Origin: Varroa destructor
Taxonomy: Eukaryota; Arthropoda; Arachnida; Mesostigmata; Varroidae
Assembly: GCF_002443255.2 (NCBI RefSeq)
Contig: NW_019211457.1
Location: 51,004,617 to 51,068,616, forward strand
Direction: 5' to 3'
DNA: 64,000 nucleotides
The position numbers were made by a program, and so were the translations under genes. Under the pieces are notes generated by a model, which ran no database searches, was not told the DNA's origin, and worked only from the letters and a program-made list of their open reading frames with translations. Position 1 is the first letter of the stretch. Each line of letters opens with the position of its first letter. Shown here one piece after another: positions 41,901 to 54,130 of the stretch.

Positions 41901-43331
41901 CGTCGATCCTGTTAGGTCAGACGACGACTAGGTATGATTGGAAAAAAGCGAGTCCTGTGCGATAAAGGATAGGAGAAGTAAACCAAAGTTTCGTAATCGA
42001 TAGCAAATCTGAACGATGCTTGTATTTCCGATATAGACCTTTATGGATGAAAACGTTTTTATTTAGATAATAATTCATATTCGACTCGTAGAACTTTGTT
42101 GCTCATTTATGTCAGTAAATATCCTGTACGATATCAGAGGAATCTGTGCTATTCGAACCATTGGTTTCAGAGAAAAAATACCTAGAAGTCGACTTGGCCT
42201 ATTTTATACAGAAGAGGACATTGAAAATAGCAATGACCCAATGTAGCCAACAAGGTTGTTTTTTGTGGGTAAATCATTTGCCCTACTATCTCAATAATTA
42301 ATATATATCATTCTTGCGTCAAACATATTCTGCTCTTATTCGACGCGATTCACAGCTTTTTTTTGTTTAGAAGTTTATATTACCAGGCCATATGTCTATA
42401 TCGAATTTTGCTCAACTTGCGACGGACTTGATAAAATATTGGCTGAAGTACCAACGGAAACTGCAGAAATAAATAATTGTTGTATACCACGTGACTGTGT
42501 CAAACAATGGCCTCACAAAACAATATTTCACCATTTACGTTCTACATACTCAATGAACATTAGTTAAATTACCGTATTCCGTAAGTGTGAGCAGCGTATT
42601 CAATATATTTACCTAAAGGGACATTTTAATGCAAACTCCAATTCTCTATTTGCACATACTATACTGAAATAAATTTGCTCGCCTCTAAATTAGAAAAATA
42701 TTCTCACCTCTTGCAGAGACTATCTCTTCTTTCTCTTTAAAATAGCGGAGCTCTTTCGGTCCGATGTTTACAAACAATAGCAACTGGGGCGCCAGCTGGA
42801 AGTCGCGGACGCTTGTTCACAAATCGAATGGACAAAGAACTTCACTCTTGTTGCCATATATAAATAAGTAAAGTTCGGCTAATCGCCAAATAGCGCCTAG
42901 CTGAATGAGTGGCGGGGCATCTTTTGCTGCCGGTAATTGTTTATTTATTGGGTTTGCTTGTCCGAATTGCGCCGGTCCCAATAGTCGCCGTGGCTCAACA
43001 GCCGGAGTGGGGCAGTAGTTTTTATATCGGTACGTATTATCAATTTTTGTCGGTCAGGGACATGTGTTTATGTGATCGTTTATTATAGCTGGCATGTAAT
43101 TGTGTGACAGATTCTATGCGGTAAAGGTTTGGGAAATTTGAAAATTGTGGCTAGGCTTATGTTTTGAAGGAAAGCTTTTTAACTAAAATGTAATTTACAT
43201 CAAATACGTTATCAGTTAAAGGCGTGACTTAAACTGAACGGTGCTGCTTAAACTGGTCAGCGATCGTTTGCTTTGATTCTACGTGTAATTCGACGTTTAT
43301 GCGGGCTAACCAATTTAACAAAATTAACAAA
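38948..43331. other. No confirmed gene; small repeats only
   Basis: Holds a short (CTGT)n run near 39150-39166, a duplicated GCTAGCAGACGAC at about 41746 and 41798, and CAGCAGCAGCAG near 41697. The CpG-richer part at 42960-43060 may be the promoter of the gene starting at 43332. A minus-strand open segment near 40550-40600 has a GTAAGT donor but no partner exon was found. Confidence 0.4.
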
Positions 43332-46300
43332 ATGGACCCCAGTTCTCCTGGGACTACATGCTTTACCAGAACCGGTCATATAATCTATGTTTACTTGTTA
43401 ACGCCGTTTGCGCAAAGTACAATTTGTGCAGACTCCAAGCAAGGTTTCTTTGACCTATAAACTACCTTTGCAAACAAAGAATTTTTCAGGTGATTCGATC
43501 AAATTCTTTATTATTTTTGATGACGATTGTTTAATGCTCCAGGAATTTCTTTCGTTACAGATGCTAACAAGTATGTATAGGTGCCGTGCAGATTTTTAAA
43601 TATTTTTGAGATGGTGTTCAGAACATTACTAAGGTACAATATTTACTTTATCGCGATGCAAGTTGCATCCGGAAAAACGTTATTTCAATCGAAAAGCCAG
43701 TTCCTACTTGCTCATCAGTATTTAAAAGGACATTGTACCTAATTAGTTCAGATTATTATGATTGCAGCGGTCGCTTTGTTAAGCGAGAGCGATTTGTATG
43801 ACGTCGCTCCTTTCCAATCACACTGATTTGTGGAACGTCTAACTTACTCGCGAGCCAGTTGACACTGTTCCAAATAGCCATCGTTGTGTCCTTAACGTAC
43901 TCAAACATCCGAAGACACTCTCAACTGTCGCTGTATAAACATATGAATTCTACGGATTTTATTAGATACATCGAGAATGCTAACAGCAAAAGTTGGTTAA
44001 TATTCAAAAGGGCTTTTATAAATGTTCTAATATTCGTTACGTCGAGATTACAGTCTAAAATCGTTTTAGACTATGTGCTCGACAACTTCCGAAGAGTCAC
44101 GCACATTGCGTATGCTTTTGTCAGTTTCGGTTGTCTTTGTTTCTTTCTAGAAATAAAAAAAAACATTACGTTTCAAAAATGCTTACTCTATTTGCATTTA
44201 AACACAACCCGAACTAGTTATGAGTTTACGATTAACGGGCGGTCACACTGTCTGTTTTCAATTTGAAACGGAGTCCCATAGTAAGCGCTGCTATATCAAG
44301 CGAGCAATATAGTGCAATCGACCCACATCATAAGCTAATAGTTGTTACTATAAATGTTACTGATAACTGATACTAGCCAATAACTTTTACTGATAAATAA
44401 GGACAATAATTTCTGACGGCGAAATTCAATGAGAAAATTTAGCTTGTTTTTTGGACACCGTCACCCGCGCCTGCCTCTAATTTTCTCTAAAGCGGTTTCA
44501 CTGACGGCGAACTTTGTTTCAGCCTTATCACACTGTGCATTATAAACGGGTACTGAATGACTATACGCATATATATATTTTAGGGAGCGGAGATGTTTCG
44601 AGCACTAACAGAATGTCGTTAACATGCCTCGGCTACTTCTCTTTGGTAGACCATTCTATTTCGCTGATCATCAAGCAGGCTCAGACCATTGCCAATCCAC
44701 TACACGCTATCGAGCTTAAACTGCTCATCGAAACAAGACTGCAGGTAAAGTTCATATACAATAGGTGAAAGATATATACAACGAGAGCTTTCAGATGCAA
44801 CTCTATGTCGGCAGGGCAACGATCTCGGATACTTAATATACATTCTAAATATAATAGGGACAGAGTTATTTGGCTTTTTGAAACGAATAAAGAAGAGACT
44901 TGCTTTTTAATAACTAGATGAAATGATTATACCAGTCGGTCAGACACAATTTATTAAACGAGTAAGTCTATAGGTTCGTTCCTCGCTTTATGAACACTGG
45001 ACTTCAATCCGAGAAAGCTACGGCATGGCATAGATACAGCTCGTAATGATTTCTAAATTTGAGCTGACTAATAGTTTCTTGTATATTAACATATGACTTT
45101 CTCAGGACCTAGCCAAACTAAAGGAGCTGACGTTAAGTGAACGTGCCTCGGACGACACTCTCGAAGAAATTATGAGATTAGAGACAGCGTTACATCAAGC
45201 TTTAGCAAGGTAAATAACTTGACCGTTTGCAGATTTTTCCAATCAGCAAACGGTAAAGTTATTGATATTTAGATCCGAACTGATTCAATCAGAGTTATCA
45301 TTAGTTTGTACGAAAATACTATTCCTTTATCAAACTTTTATCTGGTTACTTAATTTTTTTTGTTTGTCGAAATGCACTGTGGGTACAAACTGTAAAACCT
45401 ATATAACTCATAATAAATGACAATAGAGGCCTCGTTTATGAACAATGACATTGTTCGTTAAAAAGACTTCGAAGATGCTCTTATGTAAGTTATGGCTTAT
45501 ACTCTCCTGATACATCATACCATCAAGGAATATCGTCACTACGTCGTCATATTTTTTTATTATACATACCAAAATGGCTTAGATGCCTGCGCGTTGTTTC
45601 AAAGCAACTATTCCTTTTAATACAATAATCTATTATTTACGTTCTTGTCCCTTTCAGATGCCACTTATTTATGGAGAACAGGGAAATGTATGGCAAATTT
45701 GTAATTCATAAGCATATGCTCCGCTTCAACGAAACTATAGTAAGTATAAGCCTTAATTGAATTTTTTTCTATGAGTACCATCTTAGAAAATCCTACATAA
45801 TTTTTGCTCATGATATTATTTAACAACTGATCACACTCAAAATAGCTAAAATAGGGGAGCTTTACACATATATAATATTCAATTAATTCGATAAATTAAA
45901 AAAAAATAATAATGCTGGTTAGATCATCGCTCTACATTTCACAGAAATAAGATTTTCTCGATAATAGTTTTCTTTTAAATCAGCCTGCTTGAATAAATTG
46001 CTTTTGCAAATAGACAGCTAATGTCTCGACTCTAAGTGTCGTAATGGCTTCAGTTTTTCTTCTTGTTCAGCGATCCGTACTAACGTGTCTATTTCATCAG
46101 GATTATCATGTAGGGCCACTGCGAGTTGCAAGCATTCCACAAAGAACAATAAAGGTAAATTGGTCCAAAAGGCTCTATTGTATCCACAGAGCTACTGCAT
46201 GAGCCACCAGGATAATCCTGCTTAATTTGGTCTACGGCTGCTGTAACTGATTTCAGGTCGAACGATGGAGCCGCCGGATTACACGATTGAGTTATTTTGC

Positions 46301-46379
46301 AATACCAGTTTTGCTGGGCATCCTTGCCTTCCGAGGACTCCGCACGATCGGGCCCCATATTCGGAGCTTAGATTTATAG
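43332..46379 (+). CDS. Unrecognised ~225-aa protein with C-terminal transmembrane segment
   Basis: Exons, phases all compatible: 43332-43374 (or to 43443), 43490-43570, 44584-44744, 45106-45209, 45658-45739, 46071-46154, 46257-46379 (TAG). The ATG at 43332 has A at -3 and G at +4. Splice sites are strong from exon 4 on (CTCAG, AAG|GTAAAT; CTTTCAG, GTAAGT; long pyrimidine tract at 46054-46070, GTAAAT). The middle is helical and charged (LAKLKELTLSERASDDTLEE). The C-terminus has LSYFAIPVLLGILAFRGL flanked by Arg on both sides, with about 11 residues after it. This looks like a tail anchor of the ER, mitochondrial or peroxisomal type. I do not recognise the family. The first-exon donor (CCG|GTCATA) is weak; the alternative CAAG|GTTTCT keeps phase but leaves a 46-nt intron. 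Confidence 0.6.
45213..45263. repeat. Hairpin-forming inverted repeat at a 5' splice site
   Basis: AATAACTTGACCGTTTGC at 45213-45230 is repeated inverted at 45246-45263 with one mismatch and a 15-nt loop. It starts three nucleotides into the intron that follows exon 45106-45209, so in the transcript the stem would adjoin the GTAAAT donor. Confidence 0.8.
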
Positions 46380-46495
46380 CTACGTTTAACGTTAAAATCA
46401 CTAAGGAAGCGATCACTCTTTTGAATGAAAAAAGTTATCGATATTTATTCAAAGATGTTGCATAATCTTGTTTGTATTCATCAAGGTTAGCACAC

Positions 46496-46650
46496 CGTGA
46501 GATTTGCCGAGTAACACCAGTTCAATTATCCATCGCGGTCCTTATACAAGCTTCATCCAAACTTAAAACTAAACTTAACATAAGTTTGGGTGAAGCTTGT
46601 CTAAGGACCGCGATGCATAATTGAACTGATGTTACCCAGTAAATATCACG
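46496..46650. repeat. 155-bp near-perfect palindrome (fold-back or MITE-like)
   Basis: Arms of about 70 bp (46496-46565 and 46581-46650) surround a 15-nt spacer. The inner 55 bp of each arm pair with only a few mismatches; the outer 15 bp are more diverged but end in matching CGTGA/TCACG. There is no coding capacity. It could be a foldback MITE or a short internally deleted inverted-repeat element. It lies between the stop of the membrane-protein gene and its likely poly(A) signal, so it is probably transcribed. Confidence 0.85.
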
Positions 46651-46706
46651 TTATCATGTATCAGTGTCAAAACTGATAAACGTTTGTTTGTTAACCTCAG
46701 TGTTTT

Positions 46707-46712
46707 AATAAA
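46707..46712 (+). terminator. Poly(A) signal AATAAA, likely for the 43332-46379 gene
   Basis: First AATAAA on the plus strand after the stop at 46379, about 330 nt downstream. If used, the mature 3' UTR contains the whole 155-nt palindrome. Confidence 0.45.
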
Positions 46713-47519
46713 GGTAGAGAAAGTGAGATAAATTACTTTATTGTACTTACTTGGAATGCTCTTTTGATCCATTACAGGCCCTTGTGTGGTAATAGAGCAA
46801 TTTATGATTTCTAGCCATAGTTTTTATATACAATTTCTAGCACGTATTTAAAACCCGTACAGTCTTTAACTGATAGATAAGGGTGATAAATGGGTTTTAG
46901 AGTAAAATTTTTACGTAGAAGTACTGACATTACGAGATACAATTACACATACTGATCAAGTAGGAATGGGCTTTGTTTTAAAGACAGAATTTCCATCCCT
47001 AAGAAATCAGCTGCAGCTTGTAAGTGGGGCACTTCAATAGAAGTTACTGGTAGGAAATCATGAGAAGACAGCGACAGTCTATGCTGTTAGGTATGTATCG
47101 AATGCAGTGCTTAAGTGATCATACAGTCGTGTGTATAAATGTATGGAATATTTTTTGGATAAGATTTAAATATACTTGTAGTGTGTAACTGCATTATATA
47201 TATGCATAAGAAAATACATAGACGAGGACTTGAGGTTAAGGAAGACATTTGAAAGGGATAAGCTTTGTACCTAGTAATTTATTAGTACGACTTCCTTAAT
47301 AAAGTTCCACATCAAACATTTTAATCAGCCTAATTTTTTTCATTCAATGCATAGTGATAGTAAATAATGTTTGAATTTAGTCGAGGCTGTATGCGCACTC
47401 TAAATTTGAATTCCGCTTGATTTGCTACCGATGTCCGGCCGCCTTCATGAATACTTATTTTGCTACACTTGTTTACACGTCTAAACCCTTTTGAATGATC
47501 TATGTCGCGTTTAATCATC
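46713..47519. other. No recognisable feature
   Basis: AT-rich spacer between the membrane-protein gene and the non-LTR relic. The 3' end of the relic (minus strand) probably extends into its right-hand side, but I cannot place the boundary. Confidence 0.4.
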
Positions 47520-48460
47520 ACAGCACAAAATCATCGGCGGCTCTTATAGTCCTTTTGTTCATGTATCTCGTCGTCCTCTCTTCTATCTGTAAGTCGAAGG
47601 GTATCAACCTGGCGATAGTGATCACTGCTTCATATAAGATTCTAACTATACCTATCGCTATTTGCTTATGGCATTTTTTGAATTTAAACCTATAGGTCTT
47701 CTCCTGAATTTTTCCGTAGTGGCCCGGCATAAAATGTGATGACGTCAGCGATTGTTGCTAGAATTTTCCTCATTTCTGTGGCAGGGCATTTTTTTATGAA
47801 CCTGATTCTCGCTACTGTGTTAACTGCTTTTGTAGCGTGTAGCTGACATGGCCTGTCCTTGGGACTGAGTCGTCTACGATGACTCCAAAGTATTTTAGTT
47901 CCTTTTGTGGAAGGTTCGCGCGACCGTTAATGGGGCCTTTTATGCTACCGTATTTTTCCCTTTGTTCAACAGTACCAGGTCCATCTTCCCGCGGCCTAAT
48001 TTTAGTTATCTACGATCCTTTATCCAGGCTTTGATAACACCTAGATTGTCTAGTTTTATATCGAGTTAAGAGTCGTTTCTTACTATAATATAATGACTAC
48101 CGCCAGATCGTCCGCGGAAAAACTTTTTGTTAAGTATATTATCCTACTCCATTTTTCACAGCAGAAGGCCCAATACTGGCCCTTGCAGGACCATTGCGCT
48201 CATCGAGTCAGCATCACATACCTACCTCTCAAATAATTTGACATTAATTTATATAAGGGCAAATCGCTGTTTCTTCTGGCCTGTTACCGATATTCCAGCA
48301 GATCGCATTAAAACCATTGCGAATATCAGCGTCTTTTGCACCTACTCTGTTCCCTAATTCTCCTTCGGCATTTTTTTGCAACATCGATCGTGTATGAACC
48401 CTTCGTGAGGTAGTACTGATGTTTGACATAAGTCTTCTATCTTTGTTTTTATTTAGCAAA
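47520..48460 (-). mobile_element. Non-LTR retrotransposon relic (R1/I-like), reverse transcriptase and C-terminus
   Basis: Minus-strand pieces occur in the correct order: DADIRNGFNAICWN near 48300-48340 (RT motif A, expected LDVRNAFNSxxW); MVLQGPVLGLLL near 48170-48200 (expected CPQGSVLGPLLW); ADDLAVV near 48092-48118 (motif C, expected YADD/FADD); KYFGVIVDDSVPRTGHV near 47840-47900 (expected KYLGVxLD, thumb); and QIAIGIVRILYEAVITIA then PFDLQIEER near 47575-47680 (the post-RT segment of R1/Jockey-type elements, ending PIDLxxEER). Stops and frameshifts separate them, so it is dead. Endonuclease and ORF1 were not identified. 48580-49194 on the same strand may be further 5' sequence. Confidence 0.8.
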
Positions 48461-48876
48461 TTGGCGTATGCTTCGACGAACTGATCGTGTCTTTTCTTGG
48501 ATTCGATAAAATGATAAATTTAGCAATTTCAACAGGATACGATAGGTTCTGGTTTGTTACATGGTGTCTGTTATCTTTTTCAATAAATTAATGTTGCATC
48601 GCATTAATTTTTATTATGTTTGTTGGACATCGATGTACTCGTATCGACTTTTTGTTCTGCAGTGATTTACGTATAATGAGAATTTCAGCGGTTGACGTTC
48701 CCTGTGCGTTGTCTGAGCATCCGCTACTATCGCAGTTCGGTTGACGCCACACCTTAGTGAAAGATATTAGTAGCCAATTGGTGATGGCTATTTTATTAGA
48801 TGCCTTACTTGTTAATCCTGACACTTTGTTGTGTCGAATTTTTACTTCCATATTGTTGGCCAAATTTAGAATGCTC

Positions 48877-49194
48877 TTATTTAACAATGATAGCATGCGT
48901 CAAGTAACGTCTACCTGTGGGATTAGTTCCATTTGGCTGTTCACCTGGTATTTTTCTATGCCAGAAACAATGACGTCCTTCCGGACGTAAATAAATTATA
49001 TTATGGAATATAATATCTGTTTTATCTCGCAGATGCCACAAGTTGCTACAAGCCTGCTTATCCCAAATGGGCAGGACGATAGTTATTTTCACGTTGAATG
49101 GTGAAATTGACCACTCCTTTGTATGCTGGCGTCCAAATAGCAAGCGGAGTAAAACGTTTACTTCGCCAAGTGTATTACACAGACTGGATTGGCC
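48877..49194 (-). other. Open minus-strand segment after a strong acceptor, unassigned
   Basis: A pyrimidine-rich acceptor (TTCCCTTTCAG) opens a 106-codon frame: GQSSLCNTLGEVNVLLRLLF, then EWSISPFNVKITIVLPIWD, then stop. It may be a host exon, or the upstream part of the adjacent non-LTR relic, which lies on the same strand about 400 bp further 3'. I found no partner exons and no endonuclease motif. Confidence 0.22.
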
Positions 49195-50404
49195 CTGAAA
49201 GGGAATAAAAATATTTAATTGATTAATAATAATTTTTTTCGCTATAGCCATGCTTTGATTCTACTTAAGAAGCACTCATTTTGGTGGAGACTGAATCCGT
49301 CGCGTATGTTCTTTCTTAAATTTATTTTGTTCCGATGTTAATCTCTTCAGATCTCTTTTATTATTGCGAATATAGTTCGGATATCTTTCGAAGCAAATTT
49401 GAATTTATAATACGGTTTATTAGCTGTAACACTAACACTAGCATCAAAGGACCGAAATGTTTTAGAACTTACTAGATTTTAGCTAAGTACTTATATTGGT
49501 GGATTGAAAATGCTATGAATTTCGTCGTGAGTCGCAAGTTCGTAAATTAGATCGCAAAGTACTCTTTTTGTTTATCTCTTCTCAGCGGTGTTTGCTATTG
49601 ACCAGCTAGCCGCGATCCTCCATAGCAAGCATCACCGTAGTCATAATCCTAATTCCTCGCAATCATTTAGCTAAATGCTTTTCATTCATAGGACAAATAT
49701 TTTTAGCTATATAATCCTTTTAGGAAAACCGAATGCCTAAGTAGTGCTTTTTGACCTTCAATGATGGTATTGCTACGATCTGCTCCGGTAAGACATTATA
49801 AAATTCGGTGTCGTTACATTCGAGCCCATCAATTTTCAATACCAGCGGGCAAGTTTCTCAAAGAACCGTATCCCTTGTATTTAACGCATTTATTCGTGAT
49901 TCTCCTATTTCGAAATAATAAAATTCCAAGGGGTTGTATGTAAGTCACCACGCATTTTCGAAAACAATAGCATCACTGTGGCGCTACTAAGAATATAAAC
50001 TATCTGCAAAGCTATCTCGAGTTTTACGTTAGTTCTAAAAACAGTTAGCTCAAACAGCTTATATCGTGAGGTCCCATCATTAGCGTGTGCACAGATCACT
50101 GTTACTGTAGTATGAATGGTCTTTAAACTTAGGGTGAAAATTACCGCATGTAAATAAATATTTGTATGAACTATTTAATCGTTGGCTCACGTACACGGTC
50201 CAATTTGCATACAATGGAATTAATCTAAATAACTGTCGCGTCTACCAGCAGTGAACTGGCAAACCTTAATGGACGAAGCTGGTCATTTGGGTAGGTGGAA
50301 AAGGGTATGAACATAAACAGGTAAGGAAGTACGCGTATGAAAGATGTTTCCACTGGCCGACTATTCCATATAACTAGTCTGCGCACATAGGGCACCACAC
50401 TTAC

Positions 50405-50499
50405 TTATGCTGTAGAAGTAGCCATGGTAACCTCCGCAGCCTCGCTGTCTAAGAGATCTAATCGTATCACCAATACGCCGATACCTGCTCCATCGTCCA
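50405..50499 (-). other. Candidate terminal coding exon, minus strand
   Basis: A good acceptor (CCTTTTAATAACTTGCAG) is followed by 30 codons, DDGAGIGVLVIRLDLLDSEA then EVTMATSTA, and TAA. A second frame is also open and meets a GTAAGT donor right after the TAA, so it could be an internal exon instead. No upstream partner exon was found. Confidence 0.25.
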
Positions 50500-53400
50500 C
50501 TGCAAGTTATTAAAAGGCATTCATTGTATGAATTTGGCTCGAAGCTTTTATCTGTTATTGTCTTCGTTTGGAACGCCCATCTCTTTCTTAATGCCCACCC
50601 AAAATCTAACAATGTGGCATTTGAGTTCAACGTGGGGATAAAAATTTCGATTTGCGTTTGAGCCAAGTGCGAATACGTTTGAAAAAAAATCGCGTAAATA
50701 TTTAACAATGGCATAATTAATCTAACTTAAACGAGAAATTTAGCCGTGACTGTCACCTGCAACGAAGCCAAAAACCATGACAGTTTCAAGACTCACAGTT
50801 GTGTCGTAAGAAGAACATGTGTCACGTGAGATCAGCTAAGTAAGAGGCTAATAATAAAGAGCTCGACGCGTTGTCTTTATTATCTAGATATCTTTCTTGA
50901 TTATTGTTACGGTTAAGTGATTTTGCGGACAGAAGTAGTTTGCTATAGTGGTATTCCTAGGTCCATTCTTCGTGGAAGATACAGTTAGTTCATTTAAAGA
51001 TAATATGAACTATCGGTGATCAGGCTGAATCCCGAATGCAGTGTGAGTAAAGAAAGATAGCTTAAGCGCTATTGATAGAGACGTACCATGGCGACCATAT
51101 GTACGTATATATACATATACACACACATGTATACAATAAATTTGTTTGGAATCAATGGAATTCTCATCGGGATCGTAGGTATAACAAACTCTTATCTTCA
51201 TATGCTCGTATTTAAAGTGAACATTAGATTTATTGCTGCGTGGAGTAATTTCACAACGGCGCAGTCAGAGTGAAGACGTTGATGACCGGCGCTCTTCTGA
51301 TTAGTCGATAGCGCTTTAAAGAAATTACTTCGTCCTTTTAGCCTTTTGGTCTCTTCTGCTACGAATGGTGATTGGTGCGTCTGTTTGCTGTCCTGATGAT
51401 CTGTGTAGAGTCATTGAAAATATTTAGAACAGCGCGTAGCTATTGGTCTCTTCAGTAGGTTGAAACGTGCTTTCAGTTACGCGATGGGCCTCTCGTTCTT
51501 CCACCGCTAGCCATGCCAACACCGGCAGTAAATTTTGCTATGTAACAAGTAGTCACCATAAACTTCATAGTCGTTCCCGGAGGGTTACCTGCCTAACAAC
51601 ATCGCTGTATAAAGCGCGTCAATAGAGAGTTCATCTGGTTAAGAAGGACAAGACGACGTTAACGCTATGGCTTACGCTGTATCACACGCCATGGTAGTAG
51701 TGTCGACCCACGTGAGAGTATAATACCATACCTACGCGCAGGAAGGTCGCGAACAGATGAGGCACTAGAGAGGCTGGACGTTCTAATATCGTCGTCAGAA
51801 AAAAAAGACTGCGAGCGCTGGGTGAGATCAGACGCATGTGCGGTTCGAAAACAGAGAAGGTGAAAATATCGTGCATCGACTCCCCGTTCGGCTGCGCTGG
51901 CTTTCGTAGCAAGGCTCACTCTACTGGGTTCAATTCAGCCTGGCCTATAGTGGGACTGATCCTTAAATATTCCCGCGCAGGATATATATATATATATAAA
52001 TCGAGTTTTGTGGTTTTACGACTCAACCTCGAAACTGGTGTCGCTTGTGGAGTAAAATCTCTTCTAGATATTACCATGGGCTAAAATTAAGTTAATATTT
52101 TAGACGACCAGCTCAACAAATAAAGCTATACTTTTTAATTTGTGAAACGTCCTGCGTTTGGTGCGTATGTTTATTTCACAAGGTACGTTGAACCGAAGAA
52201 GAGTATCGGCGACTTGTACAAAACAACTGACATCGATCACTTGTGACTGACTACGCTTATTCGACACGGTGTCTCCACTGTTCCGCTTTAGATGTAAACG
52301 GATCGGCTGCGACTTTGGCGAGCTGCGTTCGTATGCGTGGCGTATCGGTGCGGAATTCGCTCATGAATCGTGTGTTTTTGTGCATCTCCTTTATCGGTTG
52401 ATTGTGACACGGCGGCCATCGAAGATCTTGATGTAGAGTTGTTGGTTAGCGTAGAGAAAGCACGCTACAGGTTCACGGTATGTGATTGTGTCCTGTATCA
52501 CCTGCTGGGAATACAGACAAGTGCATCAGTTGGCAACGCTTTATCGTTACTACGCTGTTGTAGCGCACTCTGCCTGTTTAGCAGTCGCTCCGCCTGACTG
52601 TGCAATCATGGAACAGTCGATCTTTCTGTCAGCATTTGTCGACCGTTGTTCCACTGACTTACTGTCTGGCTGCCGCTGTGACGACTGTCGTTTGTAATTT
52701 GCAGTAGAAAGTTAAGCAGTGCGCTCTTTCCCTACTGGACAGACACAATAGGAGCGAGGGTAGCAGCATAATTTCTCCGATTTCGCTTGCCGACAGTCAC
52801 AAAGCAATACAGGCGGCAGCCAAGTCCAGCGACAGGAACGATAGATCCATTACAAAATAGGGAAGTGTTGAGAGGCTTGATTCGAATACCTCGAGAGCTC
52901 CCTCTGTCCACTGGGCATTTAGCATTTTAATTTACCATTATCACCGTTCCTTACGTCGGTGCATAGCGAAGGTCCTGGCAGTTAAATGGATTGTAGACCA
53001 GCAGCTTTAAGCGCTTTTGGCTGTGCACACGTCGCGTGGCAATCATACAGATAGTGATGGCGATTGGTGAAGCCAGTGAGTGCTCAATGGAAACGATGGT
53101 TTACCAGTCTGTCTATTAACGTTATACCAAGAGCCTTGCTTGATTAAGTGGCCTGAGTAGTTCGTTGTGTGAAGACAGCATTTTTATCCCGAATGACCCG
53201 GACTCATCGAATGTTTCAATCATCTGTCCCATATATTTGCTAATCTACCACTAGTTGCGGCTGGTCGAGAAGATTTTTTGGAACATTAGAAAAGTGGTTG
53301 ACGATAGGAACAACAGTTCGTTTGCAAATCTGCTAGACTGCTACCGTTGCACAAAAAAGAGGTCAACTAGAGCGTGAGAGAGCAAGTCAGCCTCTTATAA

Positions 53401-54096
53401 TATTCTGGTGAGCGATGGTGTGGTACTGTGCTATTACATTTGTGCACTCGATCAGCTAAACGCTAGTGAGTTCTGTGCGTGTATATATAGTGAAGGCGGG
53501 AACGAAGTCGGGCGGTTGTCTCAAAGTGTGCAAGACCTCACTTAGCAGCATCGAATTGCAAAAGGAAATATTTTTCACTACTCGATGTATATTGCAATAC
53601 TATGTCTAGGGAGTCTTAGCTTTGCCTCAGGCAAAGCCGGTACGGCAAAACGAAACTTCACGACATCGTTGTTATTTGATGTGAAGCACCTTCGACCGAA
53701 ATAGGCAAGCTACAGTATTGAATTCTTAACTGAAAAACTCTGCTGTGATAAAAACCAGTAGCTGTACGTCGATTCGGGTAGCGGATAAGTGGGGCCACGT
53801 CAAACTAGATATGGCTAGGGGCTTTTAATCAACTCGCATCAATACAGCTGAGTGAACAGATGTAATTTCATAGTTTAAATCGTCGTTCGCCTCAGCGGGC
53901 GAAAAGCTACATTGAACACGAGGGCTAACAAGTAATTAACTTCGAAAAAACACACGAATTTCAGTGAAGAACCCCAATTCCCTTCTCTCGTGAGCCACAA
54001 ATCGTTGATTATATCGTGCGTTCGTTCACAAAAGACAAGAAAATCCTTGATTTATTTATTTAATTATCCAGTTGGCACTTGGTCAAGTTTACACTC

Positions 54097-54102
<6 letters not shown>

Positions 54103-54127
<25 letters not shown>
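54103..54127. repeat. (TA)n microsatellite
   Basis: Alternating TA tract of about 25 nt in otherwise unassigned sequence. Confidence 0.9.

Positions 54128-54130
<3 letters not shown>

Noticed and set aside
43859..44266. 135-aa plus-strand ORF
   Set aside because: It lies in the intron between exons 43490-43570 and 44584-44744, has AT-driven composition and no splice signal that would include it.
46089..46358. 89-aa minus-strand ORF and an overlapping frame ending LKPLRHLESRH
   Set aside because: It is antisense to exons 46071-46154 and 46257-46379 of the plus-strand gene, which have strong splice sites and matching phases. The minus frames would need a frameshift.
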